Shown: piece by piece, positions 52,715-60,667 of the stretch | Layout of the letters: each line of letters begins with the position of its first letter | Position numbering within the stretch: position 1 is the first letter of the stretch | Source of the DNA: CAYPTB01 sp964413535 | GTDB taxonomy: Bacteria > Planctomycetota > UBA1135 > GCA-002686595 | Reading direction: 5' to 3' | DNA: 64,000 bases | Assembly: GCA_964413535.1 (NCBI GenBank) | Contig: CAYPTB010000005.1 | Span: 3,250 to 67,249, forward strand | Position numbers and translations under genes: made by a program | The notes under the pieces: generated by a model | Told to the model about the DNA's origin: nothing | What the model saw: only the letters and a program-made list of their open reading frames with translations | Database searches by the model: none

Positions 52715-54310
52715 ATGGCAGGGAACAAGATCACGGTCCTGCGCGCAGGCCAAGCGTTCGCCGAGTTCGACCTCAAGCCGCAGATGATCATCGGGCGGAC
52801 GCCGCAAGCGGACCTACAGCTCGAAGATCCGCAGATGTCCCGCGCGCACGCCGCGATCACGAAGGAAGGGAATCGCTACTTCCTCACCGACATGAGCACG
52901 AACGGGATCGTGCTCAACGGACAGCGCATCCCCAAGCAGATGCCGGTCGAGGTCATCGATGGATCGGTCGCGCACCTCACGAGCTTCGAGCTGCGCTTCC
53001 AGATCGGCGACGGGGAATTGGTCCCCGCCACACGGCAGATATCCCCCGGCCAGCCGACCAAGAATCCCGTCGAGAAGGGCCACGACCGCATGTCCGAGCC
53101 GCCTGCGGCTGCGCCGCTCCCGGTGGGGACGGAGAGCGGCAAGAAGGGCGCGCGCGTGTGGTCGTCGGGCGCGGCCCACTTGACCGTAGCCGACATCATC
53201 GAGGAGACCGACGACGTCAAGACGTTCCGGTTCGTGGGGGACGAGCCCACGCTCTTCTCCTTCCAGCCGGGTCAGTTCATCACGCTTTCCCTGGACATCG
53301 ACGGGGAAGAGGTCAACCGCTCCTACAGCATCTCTTCGAGCCCGTCGCGTCCGCACACGCTCGAGGTCACGATCAAGCGGGTGCCCGACGGCCTCGTCTC
53401 GAACTGGATGAACGACCACGTCAAGCTCGGCGACAAGCTCCGCGTCAAGGGGCCCGCGGGCAAGTTCTCCTGTTTCAACTATCCGTCGCAGAAGATCCTG
53501 TTCGTCGCCGCCGGCAGCGGGATCACTCCGATCATGTCGATGTCGCGCTGGATCGTCGACACGGCGGCCGACGTGGACGTCGTGCTCTTGTGCTCCGCGC
53601 GCACCCCGAGCGACATCGTCTTCCGCAAGGAGCTCGAGCTCCTCTCGGCCCGCCACAGCAACTTCAAGGTCTACATCACGGTCACGCAGGGCTGGCGCCG
53701 AACGGAATCGTGGACCGGCTTCTCGGGCCGGAATTCCTGCGACATGCTGCGGATGGTGTGTCCCGACTACATGGAGCGGCACGCCTTCATGTGCGGTCCG
53801 AAACCCTTCGCGGATTCCGTGAAGGACCAGCTCAAGGAGCTCGGCTTTCCGCTGGCCAACCTGCACACGGAGAGTTTCGGCACCGGTCGCGTGGCCAAGG
53901 GAGCGAAGAAGAAAGAGGAAGCCTCGGACGTCCCCGCGCACTCCCAGCAGCACACGCCCGCGCCGCAACCGGTGCCGAGCGTGGCTTCCGCCTCGACGGG
54001 CGTGTCGAACGAGGTTCCGCCGCCTTCCACACCGGTCGCCGCGCCGGCGGCTTTCAACGTCAATTTCAAGAAGGCCGGGGTGGTCGTGCAGACGAACGGT
54101 CAGTCGCCCTTGCTCGACCTGGCGGAGGTCAACGGCGTCGACATCGACTACGCCTGTCGCGCGGGTTCGTGCCTCACCTGCAAGGTGATGTGCTCTTCGG
54201 GCGAGGTGCACATGAGCGAGGATGCCGAGCTGCCCGACGACGAGCGGACGGCCGGCTACATCCTGGCGTGCTGCAGTTCGCCCCGATCCGACCTCGTGAT
54301 CGAAGCGTGA
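52715..54310 (+). CDS. FHA - flavin/NAD(P) reductase - [2Fe-2S] ferredoxin fusion
   Basis: The 531-residue product joins three modules. Residues 1-105 are an intact FHA domain (MIIGRTPQADLQL, QMSRAHAAI, STNGIVLNG) that would bind phosphothreonine. Residues 155-370 are a ferredoxin-NADP reductase-like unit: FAD motif RSYSISSSP near 202, NAD-site GSGITPIMSM near 267, and CGPKPF near 360. A Pro/Ala linker leads to a plant-type [2Fe-2S] domain with Cys at 481, 486, 489 and 519 (CRAGSCLTC...ACC). The reductase-ferredoxin part resembles HCR/PaaE-type electron transfer proteins. Fusion to FHA is unusual. It is followed 16 bases later by a double-FHA gene. Confidence 0.9.
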   Translation: MAGNKITVLRAGQAFAEFDLKPQMIIGRTPQADLQLEDPQMSRAHAAITKEGNRYFLTDMSTNGIVLNGQRIPKQMPVEVIDGSVAHLTSFELRFQIGDGELVPATRQISPGQPTKNPVEKGHDRMSEPPAAAPLPVGTESGKKGARVWSSGAAHLTVADIIEETDDVKTFRFVGDEPTLFSFQPGQFITLSLDIDGEEVNRSYSISSSPSRPHTLEVTIKRVPDGLVSNWMNDHVKLGDKLRVKGPAGKFSCFNYPSQKILFVAAGSGITPIMSMSRWIVDTAADVDVVLLCSARTPSDIVFRKELELLSARHSNFKVYITVTQGWRRTESWTGFSGRNSCDMLRMVCPDYMERHAFMCGPKPFADSVKDQLKELGFPLANLHTESFGTGRVAKGAKKKEEASDVPAHSQQHTPAPQPVPSVASASTGVSNEVPPPSTPVAAPAAFNVNFKKAGVVVQTNGQSPLLDLAEVNGVDIDYACRAGSCLTCKVMCSSGEVHMSEDAELPDDERTAGYILACCSSPRSDLVIEA

Positions 54311-54326
54311 AGCGCCGAGGAGCGCC

Positions 54327-55670
54327 ATGTCGAAGCTGACCTTCTTGATCCACGAACCCGATCAATCCGAGCCGCGCCGCGTGCCGGTGGAGTCCGGCCT
54401 CACGCTCGGTCGCCATCCGCAGTGCGGGTGTGTCCTGCGGGACGGCGCGGTGTCCGGGCGCCATGCGCGCGTCCTCGACCTCGGCGGCGCGTTGCACCTC
54501 GAGGACTTGGGCGGCACCAACCCCGTGCGAGTCGGCGGCGTGCCGCTCCAGAAGGGAGCTCCGGTTCGCATCGGGCACGGGACGAGCCTCCTGATCGGTC
54601 AGACGCGCATCGACGTCGTCGCGGAGGCCCCGGCTGGAGGCTCGCAGACGCTCGTGGCTGGTCCGGCTGCCACCGCGGTCGTGGGACCTCCGGGGGGGGA
54701 GCAGGCCACGATCGTCTCCGGCGGTCAGTCGACCGTGGTCGGCGGCGCGCCGCTCGCTCCTGCGGCGAGCCACCCGAGCGCGACCACGCCCCCGGCGACC
54801 CTCGAGCATCGGCCGAATCGGCCGTCGCCCCCGCCCGATTCGACCGCGATCGGAGCCACCGCGCGCACTCCCGCTCCACCGCAGGAGACCCTGCAAGCCG
54901 ATCCGATGCCCGCCAGCCCCCCGCCTGCGCCCGGATCGGGCGCTCTCGGCGGCGGAGACCAGACGATGGGCACCCTGGTCTACGGGGGTCAGTCCTTCGA
55001 TCCGAACGACCCGCATCAGGTGCTGGCGCTCGCCGCTTCGCTGCGCAAAGCGCGGCCGCGTCTCGTGTTCGCCAACGAAGCCGATCGACGGATCGTCGAC
55101 ATCGACAAGGCGACCTGCGTCATCGGCCGCAGCAAGAGTTGTGACTGCGTAGTGACTCACCCAGGGGTCTCCTCGGAGCACGCGCGCATCCTCTACGACG
55201 GAGGGCGGAATCGGTTCACCGTCGACGACGCGGGGGGGCGCAACAAGACCTACCTCAACAACGAGCTCCTCACGGCGAACGCGCCGCGCGACCTCGCTCC
55301 CGAGGCGCACCTGCGCTTCGGGCCGATCGAAGCCCTGTTCGTCGTCGACACCGATTGGGAAGGGATGGCGATCTCCCCCGAGAAGTACCGCGCGGCGACG
55401 GAGGTGCTCGTCCGCGAGAACGCCGTGCAGCCGAACCAACGGGCCCAGGCCGAGGCCCGGGCGGCGGAGCAGAACCGCCACGTGGGTGAGATCCTGCTCC
55501 TGCAGGAAGTCGTCACCATCCGTCAGTGGCAGCGCGCCTTCCAGCAGGGTGAAGTGCTCCTCCTCACCAAGCGGCCGGCCGTGGCGCTCGACGACAAGCG
55601 CAAGCTGTACGCCGTCACCGCGGTCGCCGCACTGTTGCTGATCGTGATCCTGGTGCTGCTCTTGCGCTGA
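54327..55670 (+). CDS. Double-FHA protein with C-terminal membrane anchor
   Basis: The 447-residue product has FHA-1 in the first 95 residues (LTLGRHPQCGCVL; VSGRHARVL), a Pro/Ala/Ser-rich linker of about 150 residues, and FHA-2 at about 250-335 (CVIGRSKSCDCVVTH; VSSEHARIL). Both have the Arg and Ser/His residues needed to bind phosphothreonine. A helical stretch leads to a last membrane helix (YAVTAVAALLLIVILVLLL). It would be tail-anchored with FHA domains in the cytoplasm, a scaffold next to the FHA-flavoprotein. It ends 3 bases before the stop of the convergent 17-heme gene. Confidence 0.85.
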   Translation: MSKLTFLIHEPDQSEPRRVPVESGLTLGRHPQCGCVLRDGAVSGRHARVLDLGGALHLEDLGGTNPVRVGGVPLQKGAPVRIGHGTSLLIGQTRIDVVAEAPAGGSQTLVAGPAATAVVGPPGGEQATIVSGGQSTVVGGAPLAPAASHPSATTPPATLEHRPNRPSPPPDSTAIGATARTPAPPQETLQADPMPASPPPAPGSGALGGGDQTMGTLVYGGQSFDPNDPHQVLALAASLRKARPRLVFANEADRRIVDIDKATCVIGRSKSCDCVVTHPGVSSEHARILYDGGRNRFTVDDAGGRNKTYLNNELLTANAPRDLAPEAHLRFGPIEALFVVDTDWEGMAISPEKYRAATEVLVRENAVQPNQRAQAEARAAEQNRHVGEILLLQEVVTIRQWQRAFQQGEVLLLTKRPAVALDDKRKLYAVTAVAALLLIVILVLLLR

Positions 55671-55673
55671 GCG

Positions 55674-57809
55674 TCAGTCGCGGAAATTCGGCGCCGCGAA
55701 GCCGGGGAAGTGCAGGAGGTTCGTGCCGAACATCGCGCGCAACTCCCGCACGTCGACACCAGCTTCCTCGAAGTACGGTTCTCGCTCGTAGTAGGGCATT
55801 ACGCCGAGGGGGAGACTCACCGCTTCCCACTCCCAGTGGCAGTCGATGCAGTACTTCCTCCCATTCGCCGCGTCGACGGGTTGGTTGAAGAACTTGTACC
55901 CAGCCTGGCGGTAGGGCGAGTTCCTCCCGTGCGGGGAGTCGATCCTGCGCGCCAGCAACTTGCGCTCGCGCGGCGGTTCGTAGGGGTCCTCGGTCGTGGA
56001 GGCGACGTGGCACGACGCGCACTCGCCGGAGTTCTCGTGCGTTTCGAACGCTCCGGCGGCATAGCCTGCGGTCAGGCGCTCGACCGCGACCGGCACGCCC
56101 TTCTCGGGGATCCCGACGGCGTGGCATTCGGCGCAGGATCCGACGAAATCCAAGTCGTAATTGCGGGTCGTCGCCGCGTGCTCCGCGTGGCCGTGGCACT
56201 CGGTGCAGTTCCGGTAGCTGTCCCCGACGCGGACGACGAAGCCCTCTCCGCTCGGAACGACGTGACAATCGGTGCAGGTGAAGGCGCGCTTCAGTGTGGG
56301 ATGGCGTTTGTTCAGGTGCCGGTCGTGGGAGAACCACATGACCTCGCGCAAAGGAGAGTCGGGGAACACGGCGCCCAGGGCGTCGGAGTGACACTTGGTG
56401 CAGCTTTCCTCCTCGAACAGCCCGAGCTCCTCGGAGAGCACGGGATGTGTCTGCGCACCCCCTTCCGACCACTCCGCCGCGAGCTCGAGGAGCCCTTCCA
56501 GATCGGAGAAGGACTCGCGCTCGATGTTCTCGTGACAGGCGAGGCAATGGCTCGCCTCGAGCTCGCTGTGACGTGCGGGGAGATGCGTCGCGTGATCGAA
56601 GGGCTTGCCGTTCAGCCGCGATGGGATCGACGGTACCTGTGCGCGGTGGCACGCGGAGCAGTCGCCGTCCACGGCCCCTCCGCCGCCGGTCGTCACGAAC
56701 GGGTGGGCGTGGGCTGCGAGCGCGAACGACGACGGCCGCGGTCGCGGCAGCAGGGCGCGCGGACGATTGTCCGGATGCGCCGCGCGCGAGGGATCGAGCC
56801 CGCCTTCCTCGATGCGGTGACACTGCGCGCAGTCCGACGTGTCGCCGTGGCGACCACCGAGCATGGCGACGTCGCGATCTGTGTGGCAGGTGATGCAGCC
56901 TTCGTAGAACCCGGAGTCGAAGCGCGCAGTGAAGCGATAGGTTTCCGCGGCGGCGTCCCACGCGTGACAGGCCATGCAGTTCTGGTCAGCCAGCTCCGGG
57001 TGCCTCTGCGCCTCCGGAGACTTCAGGTGGTCCCAGTGATCGAAGCTCGCCGCCGCGCGGCTCGGCCGCATCACCTTCGCCACCTCGATCTTTGCGGCGT
57101 GACAGTCGCGGCAGGTCTCGACGCTGAACTGACGCTCGCCGAGGTTCTCCGCATCGCTCGTGTAGACCTTGGTGTGACACGACTGACACAGCCTCGGATC
57201 GTCGGCCTGTCCGGGAGGGACGTGCAGCGCGTGTCGGAAGGGCTTTGCCGCGGATTCCTTCCCGGCCAAGCGCGAGGCGATGACTTCGTTGAATCCCTTG
57301 CGCGAGGCAGCGTCGGATCCGTGGCAGCGAGCGCACATCTCCACATTGGCTCCGCGCGGCACGGGCATCACGGCCGGAACTGTGTCGCCCGGAGGGAGAT
57401 GGCATGCGCGGCACTCGATCGGAGCATCGGGGCGGTCGCGGTGATCGTAGTGGTCGAAGACATCGCCCACGTCGCGCATGGGATCGAGGTAGGAGCCTTG
57501 CGGGAACTCCATGGCGCCGAAGGCGTGACAGCCCGTGCAGACCGATTCCGGGGGTTGCCGATTCCGGGGATCCTCGACCGAGTAATCGTGACAGCCGCGA
57601 CAGTCGCGTGCGACCTCCGCCTCCGAGACGTCCATCCAGATGTCGGAGACGTGCAATCCGTGGTCGAAGCCCTTCGCTGCGCCTTGTCCGTTCGCGACGA
57701 GCGCTCCGACCACGAGGAACAGTCCGGCGGCGAGCGGCCGTGCGAGCACGGAGCGACGCGCACTGCCCCACCGGTCGAGCGCTTCGCGCTCCACGTTCCT
57801 GCGCCCCAT
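55674..57809 (-). CDS. 17-heme c-type cytochrome
   Basis: The 711-residue product has a twin-basic N-terminus and a hydrophobic signal helix (RPLAAGLFLVVGALVANGQG), then 17 CxxCH motifs. In order the motifs are CRGCH, CTGCH, CRACH, CARCH, CQSCH, CRDCH, CMACH, CITCH, CAQCH, CSACH, CLACH, CTKCH, CTDCH, CTECH, CAECH, CASCH and CIDCH. Scattered extra His residues (FDHGLH, FRHALH, FDHWDH, FDHATH) are suitable distal ligands, as in multiheme cytochrome c3-like proteins. It is probably a periplasmic electron wire or store. It is divergent from the cytochrome-b-like gene at 58060. Confidence 0.93.
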   Translation of the reverse strand: MGRRNVEREALDRWGSARRSVLARPLAAGLFLVVGALVANGQGAAKGFDHGLHVSDIWMDVSEAEVARDCRGCHDYSVEDPRNRQPPESVCTGCHAFGAMEFPQGSYLDPMRDVGDVFDHYDHRDRPDAPIECRACHLPPGDTVPAVMPVPRGANVEMCARCHGSDAASRKGFNEVIASRLAGKESAAKPFRHALHVPPGQADDPRLCQSCHTKVYTSDAENLGERQFSVETCRDCHAAKIEVAKVMRPSRAAASFDHWDHLKSPEAQRHPELADQNCMACHAWDAAAETYRFTARFDSGFYEGCITCHTDRDVAMLGGRHGDTSDCAQCHRIEEGGLDPSRAAHPDNRPRALLPRPRPSSFALAAHAHPFVTTGGGGAVDGDCSACHRAQVPSIPSRLNGKPFDHATHLPARHSELEASHCLACHENIERESFSDLEGLLELAAEWSEGGAQTHPVLSEELGLFEEESCTKCHSDALGAVFPDSPLREVMWFSHDRHLNKRHPTLKRAFTCTDCHVVPSGEGFVVRVGDSYRNCTECHGHAEHAATTRNYDLDFVGSCAECHAVGIPEKGVPVAVERLTAGYAAGAFETHENSGECASCHVASTTEDPYEPPRERKLLARRIDSPHGRNSPYRQAGYKFFNQPVDAANGRKYCIDCHWEWEAVSLPLGVMPYYEREPYFEEAGVDVRELRAMFGTNLLHFPGFAAPNFRD

Positions 57810-58059
57810 CCCGTGCTCTCCTCTTCGTCGTTGCGTGGGCCTCTCGACGCGCGGACGCCGAGGGCGTGCGAATGTCCCGGAGTATAGGCACGGCCTAGCT
57901 CCCTCGCGATCCCGAGCAGTGAGCCGTCCTCGGCCGATGGTCGCCGCCGCGGCGCGAGGATCCGTCGAGACGGCGAGGCGGGAATCATCGGACCAAGACC
58001 GCCTTCTCTCGCCGGATGGGGAACTCTAAGATGCGAGCGGAGAGTCTCGGGGGCGGATA

Positions 58060-59061
58060 ATGAACCGGCGTCTGTTCCAGTCGTGGCACGGCGTGATCGC
58101 AGCGGCGATCGTCGTGTCGTATCTCATCTGGAAGTTCGCCGCGAACATTCCGATCGGCCGCGCTCCCGGGTACGACCGGACGTTCCTGCTCGCCACGGGC
58201 TGGACGTCGCTCGCGCTGTTCCTGCTCGTGCTGTTGCACGTCTCGCGCAAGTACGTCCACAAGCTCGGCATCTCGCCCGAGTTCAAGATGAAGGTCCCGA
58301 TCAGGGACCTCGAGAAGGCGGAGACGGAGCTCAACGCGATTCGGCGCGCGGTGGCCGGTGGAACCCTCACCGACAGGGAGGACATCCTGCGTGCGGCGCG
58401 CGCGGCTTTGCAGAACAACCGCGTGCAGCGCGTCCTGCGCATCGAGGTGGAGCAGAACACGGAGGGGGGTGATCCGGCCTGGCGCGTCCTGGCCTTGCCG
58501 ACCTTCCCGCTGGGGAAGATGTTCCGCTGGATGCACGCCCACCTCTATTACGGCGCCGCCGCGGGACTGCTCGTGCTCTTGCACGGCGGGGGAGCGCTGC
58601 AAGCGGGTCTCGGGGGGATCCTGACCGTGCTCTCCCTGCTCGTCGTCGCGAGCGGTTTGGTCGGCATCTGGTTCTGGGCCACCGGACCCGTGCGGATGAC
58701 GCGGGAGGAACGCGACGTCTCGGCCGAGAAGGCGTTCGCCTTGAACGAGAACCTCGAGCGCAAGGTGCGCACGGCCTATGGCGACGTCGCTTCGTCGCTG
58801 CACGACGAGCTGCGTTCGCTCGAGAAGGCCGGTGACGATTTCGTCGAGCGCGCGTCGTCCCTCGCGCAGAAGCACCGCGGCTCCCCCGGGCTGACCGACC
58901 TGCTGGCCCTGCTCGGCCAGCGCCATCGGGTGGCGCGCGAGCTCGAGAGGCTCACCCGGAGGAAGCTCCTCATGCACGCGTGGCGAGTCCTGCACGTACC
59001 GATCGCAATCGTCTTGCTCGCGTTCGTCGTGATCCACGTCGTCGCCGTGCTGCGGTACTGA
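58060..59061 (+). CDS. His-rich membrane protein, possible cytochrome b-type quinone-linked subunit
   Basis: The 333-residue product has four to five hydrophobic helices: residues 10-29, 43-62, 158-178, 185-207 and 310-332. His residues sit in or at the ends of several (H10, H60, H159, H161, H175, H306, H312, H326), the pattern of diheme b-type subunits. Between helices 2 and 3 is a soluble helical loop. No family name is recognised. It starts the plus-strand trio with the cNMP/iron-sulfur gene (15 bases after its stop) and the FHA-multiheme gene, so it may take electrons from or give them to quinone. Confidence 0.65.
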   Translation: MNRRLFQSWHGVIAAAIVVSYLIWKFAANIPIGRAPGYDRTFLLATGWTSLALFLLVLLHVSRKYVHKLGISPEFKMKVPIRDLEKAETELNAIRRAVAGGTLTDREDILRAARAALQNNRVQRVLRIEVEQNTEGGDPAWRVLALPTFPLGKMFRWMHAHLYYGAAAGLLVLLHGGGALQAGLGGILTVLSLLVVASGLVGIWFWATGPVRMTREERDVSAEKAFALNENLERKVRTAYGDVASSLHDELRSLEKAGDDFVERASSLAQKHRGSPGLTDLLALLGQRHRVARELERLTRRKLLMHAWRVLHVPIAIVLLAFVVIHVVAVLRY

Positions 59062-59076
59062 TCGAATGGAGATGCG

Positions 59077-60582
59077 ATGAGCCAGGTGCCGCCCGAAGTG
59101 TTCGCGCTCCCGCTGTTCGAGGGGATCAAGGACAACAAGAAGCTCCGGAAGCTGGTCGAGAACGAGGCTTCGCTCGAGGCGTGCCCGGCGCACACCGTCT
59201 TCGCTCATCAAGGCGAGTACCTCGGCCGCTTCTGCGTGATCCTCCAAGGCGGGGTCACGATGTACCGCAAGGAGGAGGGGGAGACGAAGGTGCTGGGTGC
59301 GTTCGGGCAGCGCGACTGGTTCGGCGAGCTCGGCGCGCTCTCCAATCAACCCGAACCGGCCACGTTGCGCGCGGAGACGCGCTGCGTGTTCCTCACCTGC
59401 GAGCAAGCGTTGTTCAAGCAGGTCTACAAGGACAAGCACTTCAAGAAGCTCGTCGACGAGACCTATCGCCGGCTCTCGCTCGCCGTCCACCTGCGCGCGG
59501 CGCCGATCTTCAAGGGGCTGCGGCCGGAAGACCTGCGCGCGCTCGAGCGCCACGTGTCGATGGTCGAGTACGAGAAGGGAGCTGTGATCGCGAGCGAAGG
59601 CCGGATCGCCGATTCGATCTACCTCGTCCGCAGCGGCGCCGTGTCCTGTACGACCAACGGGGGCAAGCGGATCCTCTCCTACCACATGGCCAACTCCTCC
59701 TTCGGCGAGCGCTCGCTCACCGGGGACGCGAAGTGGCCGGGGACCTACGCCACGCTGGCGCCCACCGCCGTGCTCGTCGTCCCCGTGAACGTGTTCCGCG
59801 ACGTCTTCGTCGGATCGCCGCAGGTGATCGAGCTCCTCGCTCGGACGGCCGGCTTCATCCTGGCCGAGGAGCGCGGAGAGAACACCGGCCTCTACGCGGG
59901 GGCGAATGCAGAAGAGCTGGAGGTCATGGTGGGCAAGCAGTCGGTCAAGGGCGGAGAAGCGCTCGTGATCGACCTGCACTCGTGCGTGCGCTGCAACGCG
60001 TGCGTCGAAGCCTGCGTCTCGGTCCACGAGGACCGCGTCCCGCGGCTCTCGAAGACCGGGACGCGCGTCGTCCACAAGGAGACGGGGCACACGGTCACGC
60101 TCGCCACGTCTTGCTACAACTGCGAGATCCCCGAGTGCATGATGGCCTGCGAGTACGGAGCCATCCGGCGCGACGTCCAAGGCCTGATCCGCTACGTCTG
60201 GGACAACTGCGTCGGTTGCCAGATGTGCTCGACCGCGTGCCCCTACGGGGTGATCAGCATGACCCCGCCGCCTCGAGCGGGCGCGACGGAGCCTTCCTTC
60301 CAACGCCACTGGTTCCTGCAGACGATCCCGTTCATCGGGAAGCGCTTCGGGGGCAGCCATCCCGTCGAGCCGAAGCAGGCTGCCCTCGTCGATCCCGATG
60401 CGAAGGCGGTCGGCAAGCTGCGCGGCAACGAGTCGCGGGGGAAGGCGGTCAAGTGTGACCTGTGCGCGGGGCTCCCCTTCGAAGCCTGCGTGTACAACTG
60501 CCCGACGCAGGCCATCGTGCGGATCAATCCCGAGAAGGTCCTCACCGGCCGCGACAGCCGCGGGCTCCTTCCCAAGCACTGA
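59077..60582 (+). CDS. Double cNMP-binding domain fused to four-cluster [4Fe-4S] ferredoxin
   Basis: The 501-residue product begins with two cyclic-nucleotide-binding-fold modules: residues about 14-130 (FGELGALSNQPEPATLRAE) and 143-265 (SFGERSLTGD). From residue 303 it has four Cys clusters as in DmsB/NrfC-type proteins: CVRCNACVEAC, CYNCEIPECMMAC, CVGCQMCSTACP and CDLCAGLPFEACVYNCP, 16 Cys in all. The iron-sulfur part would carry electrons between a catalytic subunit and a membrane subunit, and the cNMP folds could gate it. GGAG precedes the ATG. It has no Tat signal, so it is likely cytoplasmic. Confidence 0.9.
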   Translation: MSQVPPEVFALPLFEGIKDNKKLRKLVENEASLEACPAHTVFAHQGEYLGRFCVILQGGVTMYRKEEGETKVLGAFGQRDWFGELGALSNQPEPATLRAETRCVFLTCEQALFKQVYKDKHFKKLVDETYRRLSLAVHLRAAPIFKGLRPEDLRALERHVSMVEYEKGAVIASEGRIADSIYLVRSGAVSCTTNGGKRILSYHMANSSFGERSLTGDAKWPGTYATLAPTAVLVVPVNVFRDVFVGSPQVIELLARTAGFILAEERGENTGLYAGANAEELEVMVGKQSVKGGEALVIDLHSCVRCNACVEACVSVHEDRVPRLSKTGTRVVHKETGHTVTLATSCYNCEIPECMMACEYGAIRRDVQGLIRYVWDNCVGCQMCSTACPYGVISMTPPPRAGATEPSFQRHWFLQTIPFIGKRFGGSHPVEPKQAALVDPDAKAVGKLRGNESRGKAVKCDLCAGLPFEACVYNCPTQAIVRINPEKVLTGRDSRGLLPKH

Positions 60583-60667
60583 GGCCGAGCGCGCGACGAT
60601 GCCGACCACGACCCACTCCTTGCCTGGCATGCGGAGCCCCCGCACAGCGGACCGCTAGGGAGCAAGC

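Noticed and set aside
57985..60645. An 886-codon open frame on the minus strand
   Set aside because: It is antisense to the cytochrome-b-like and cNMP/iron-sulfur genes, which have clear motifs. The product is repetitive Arg/Glu/His sequence.
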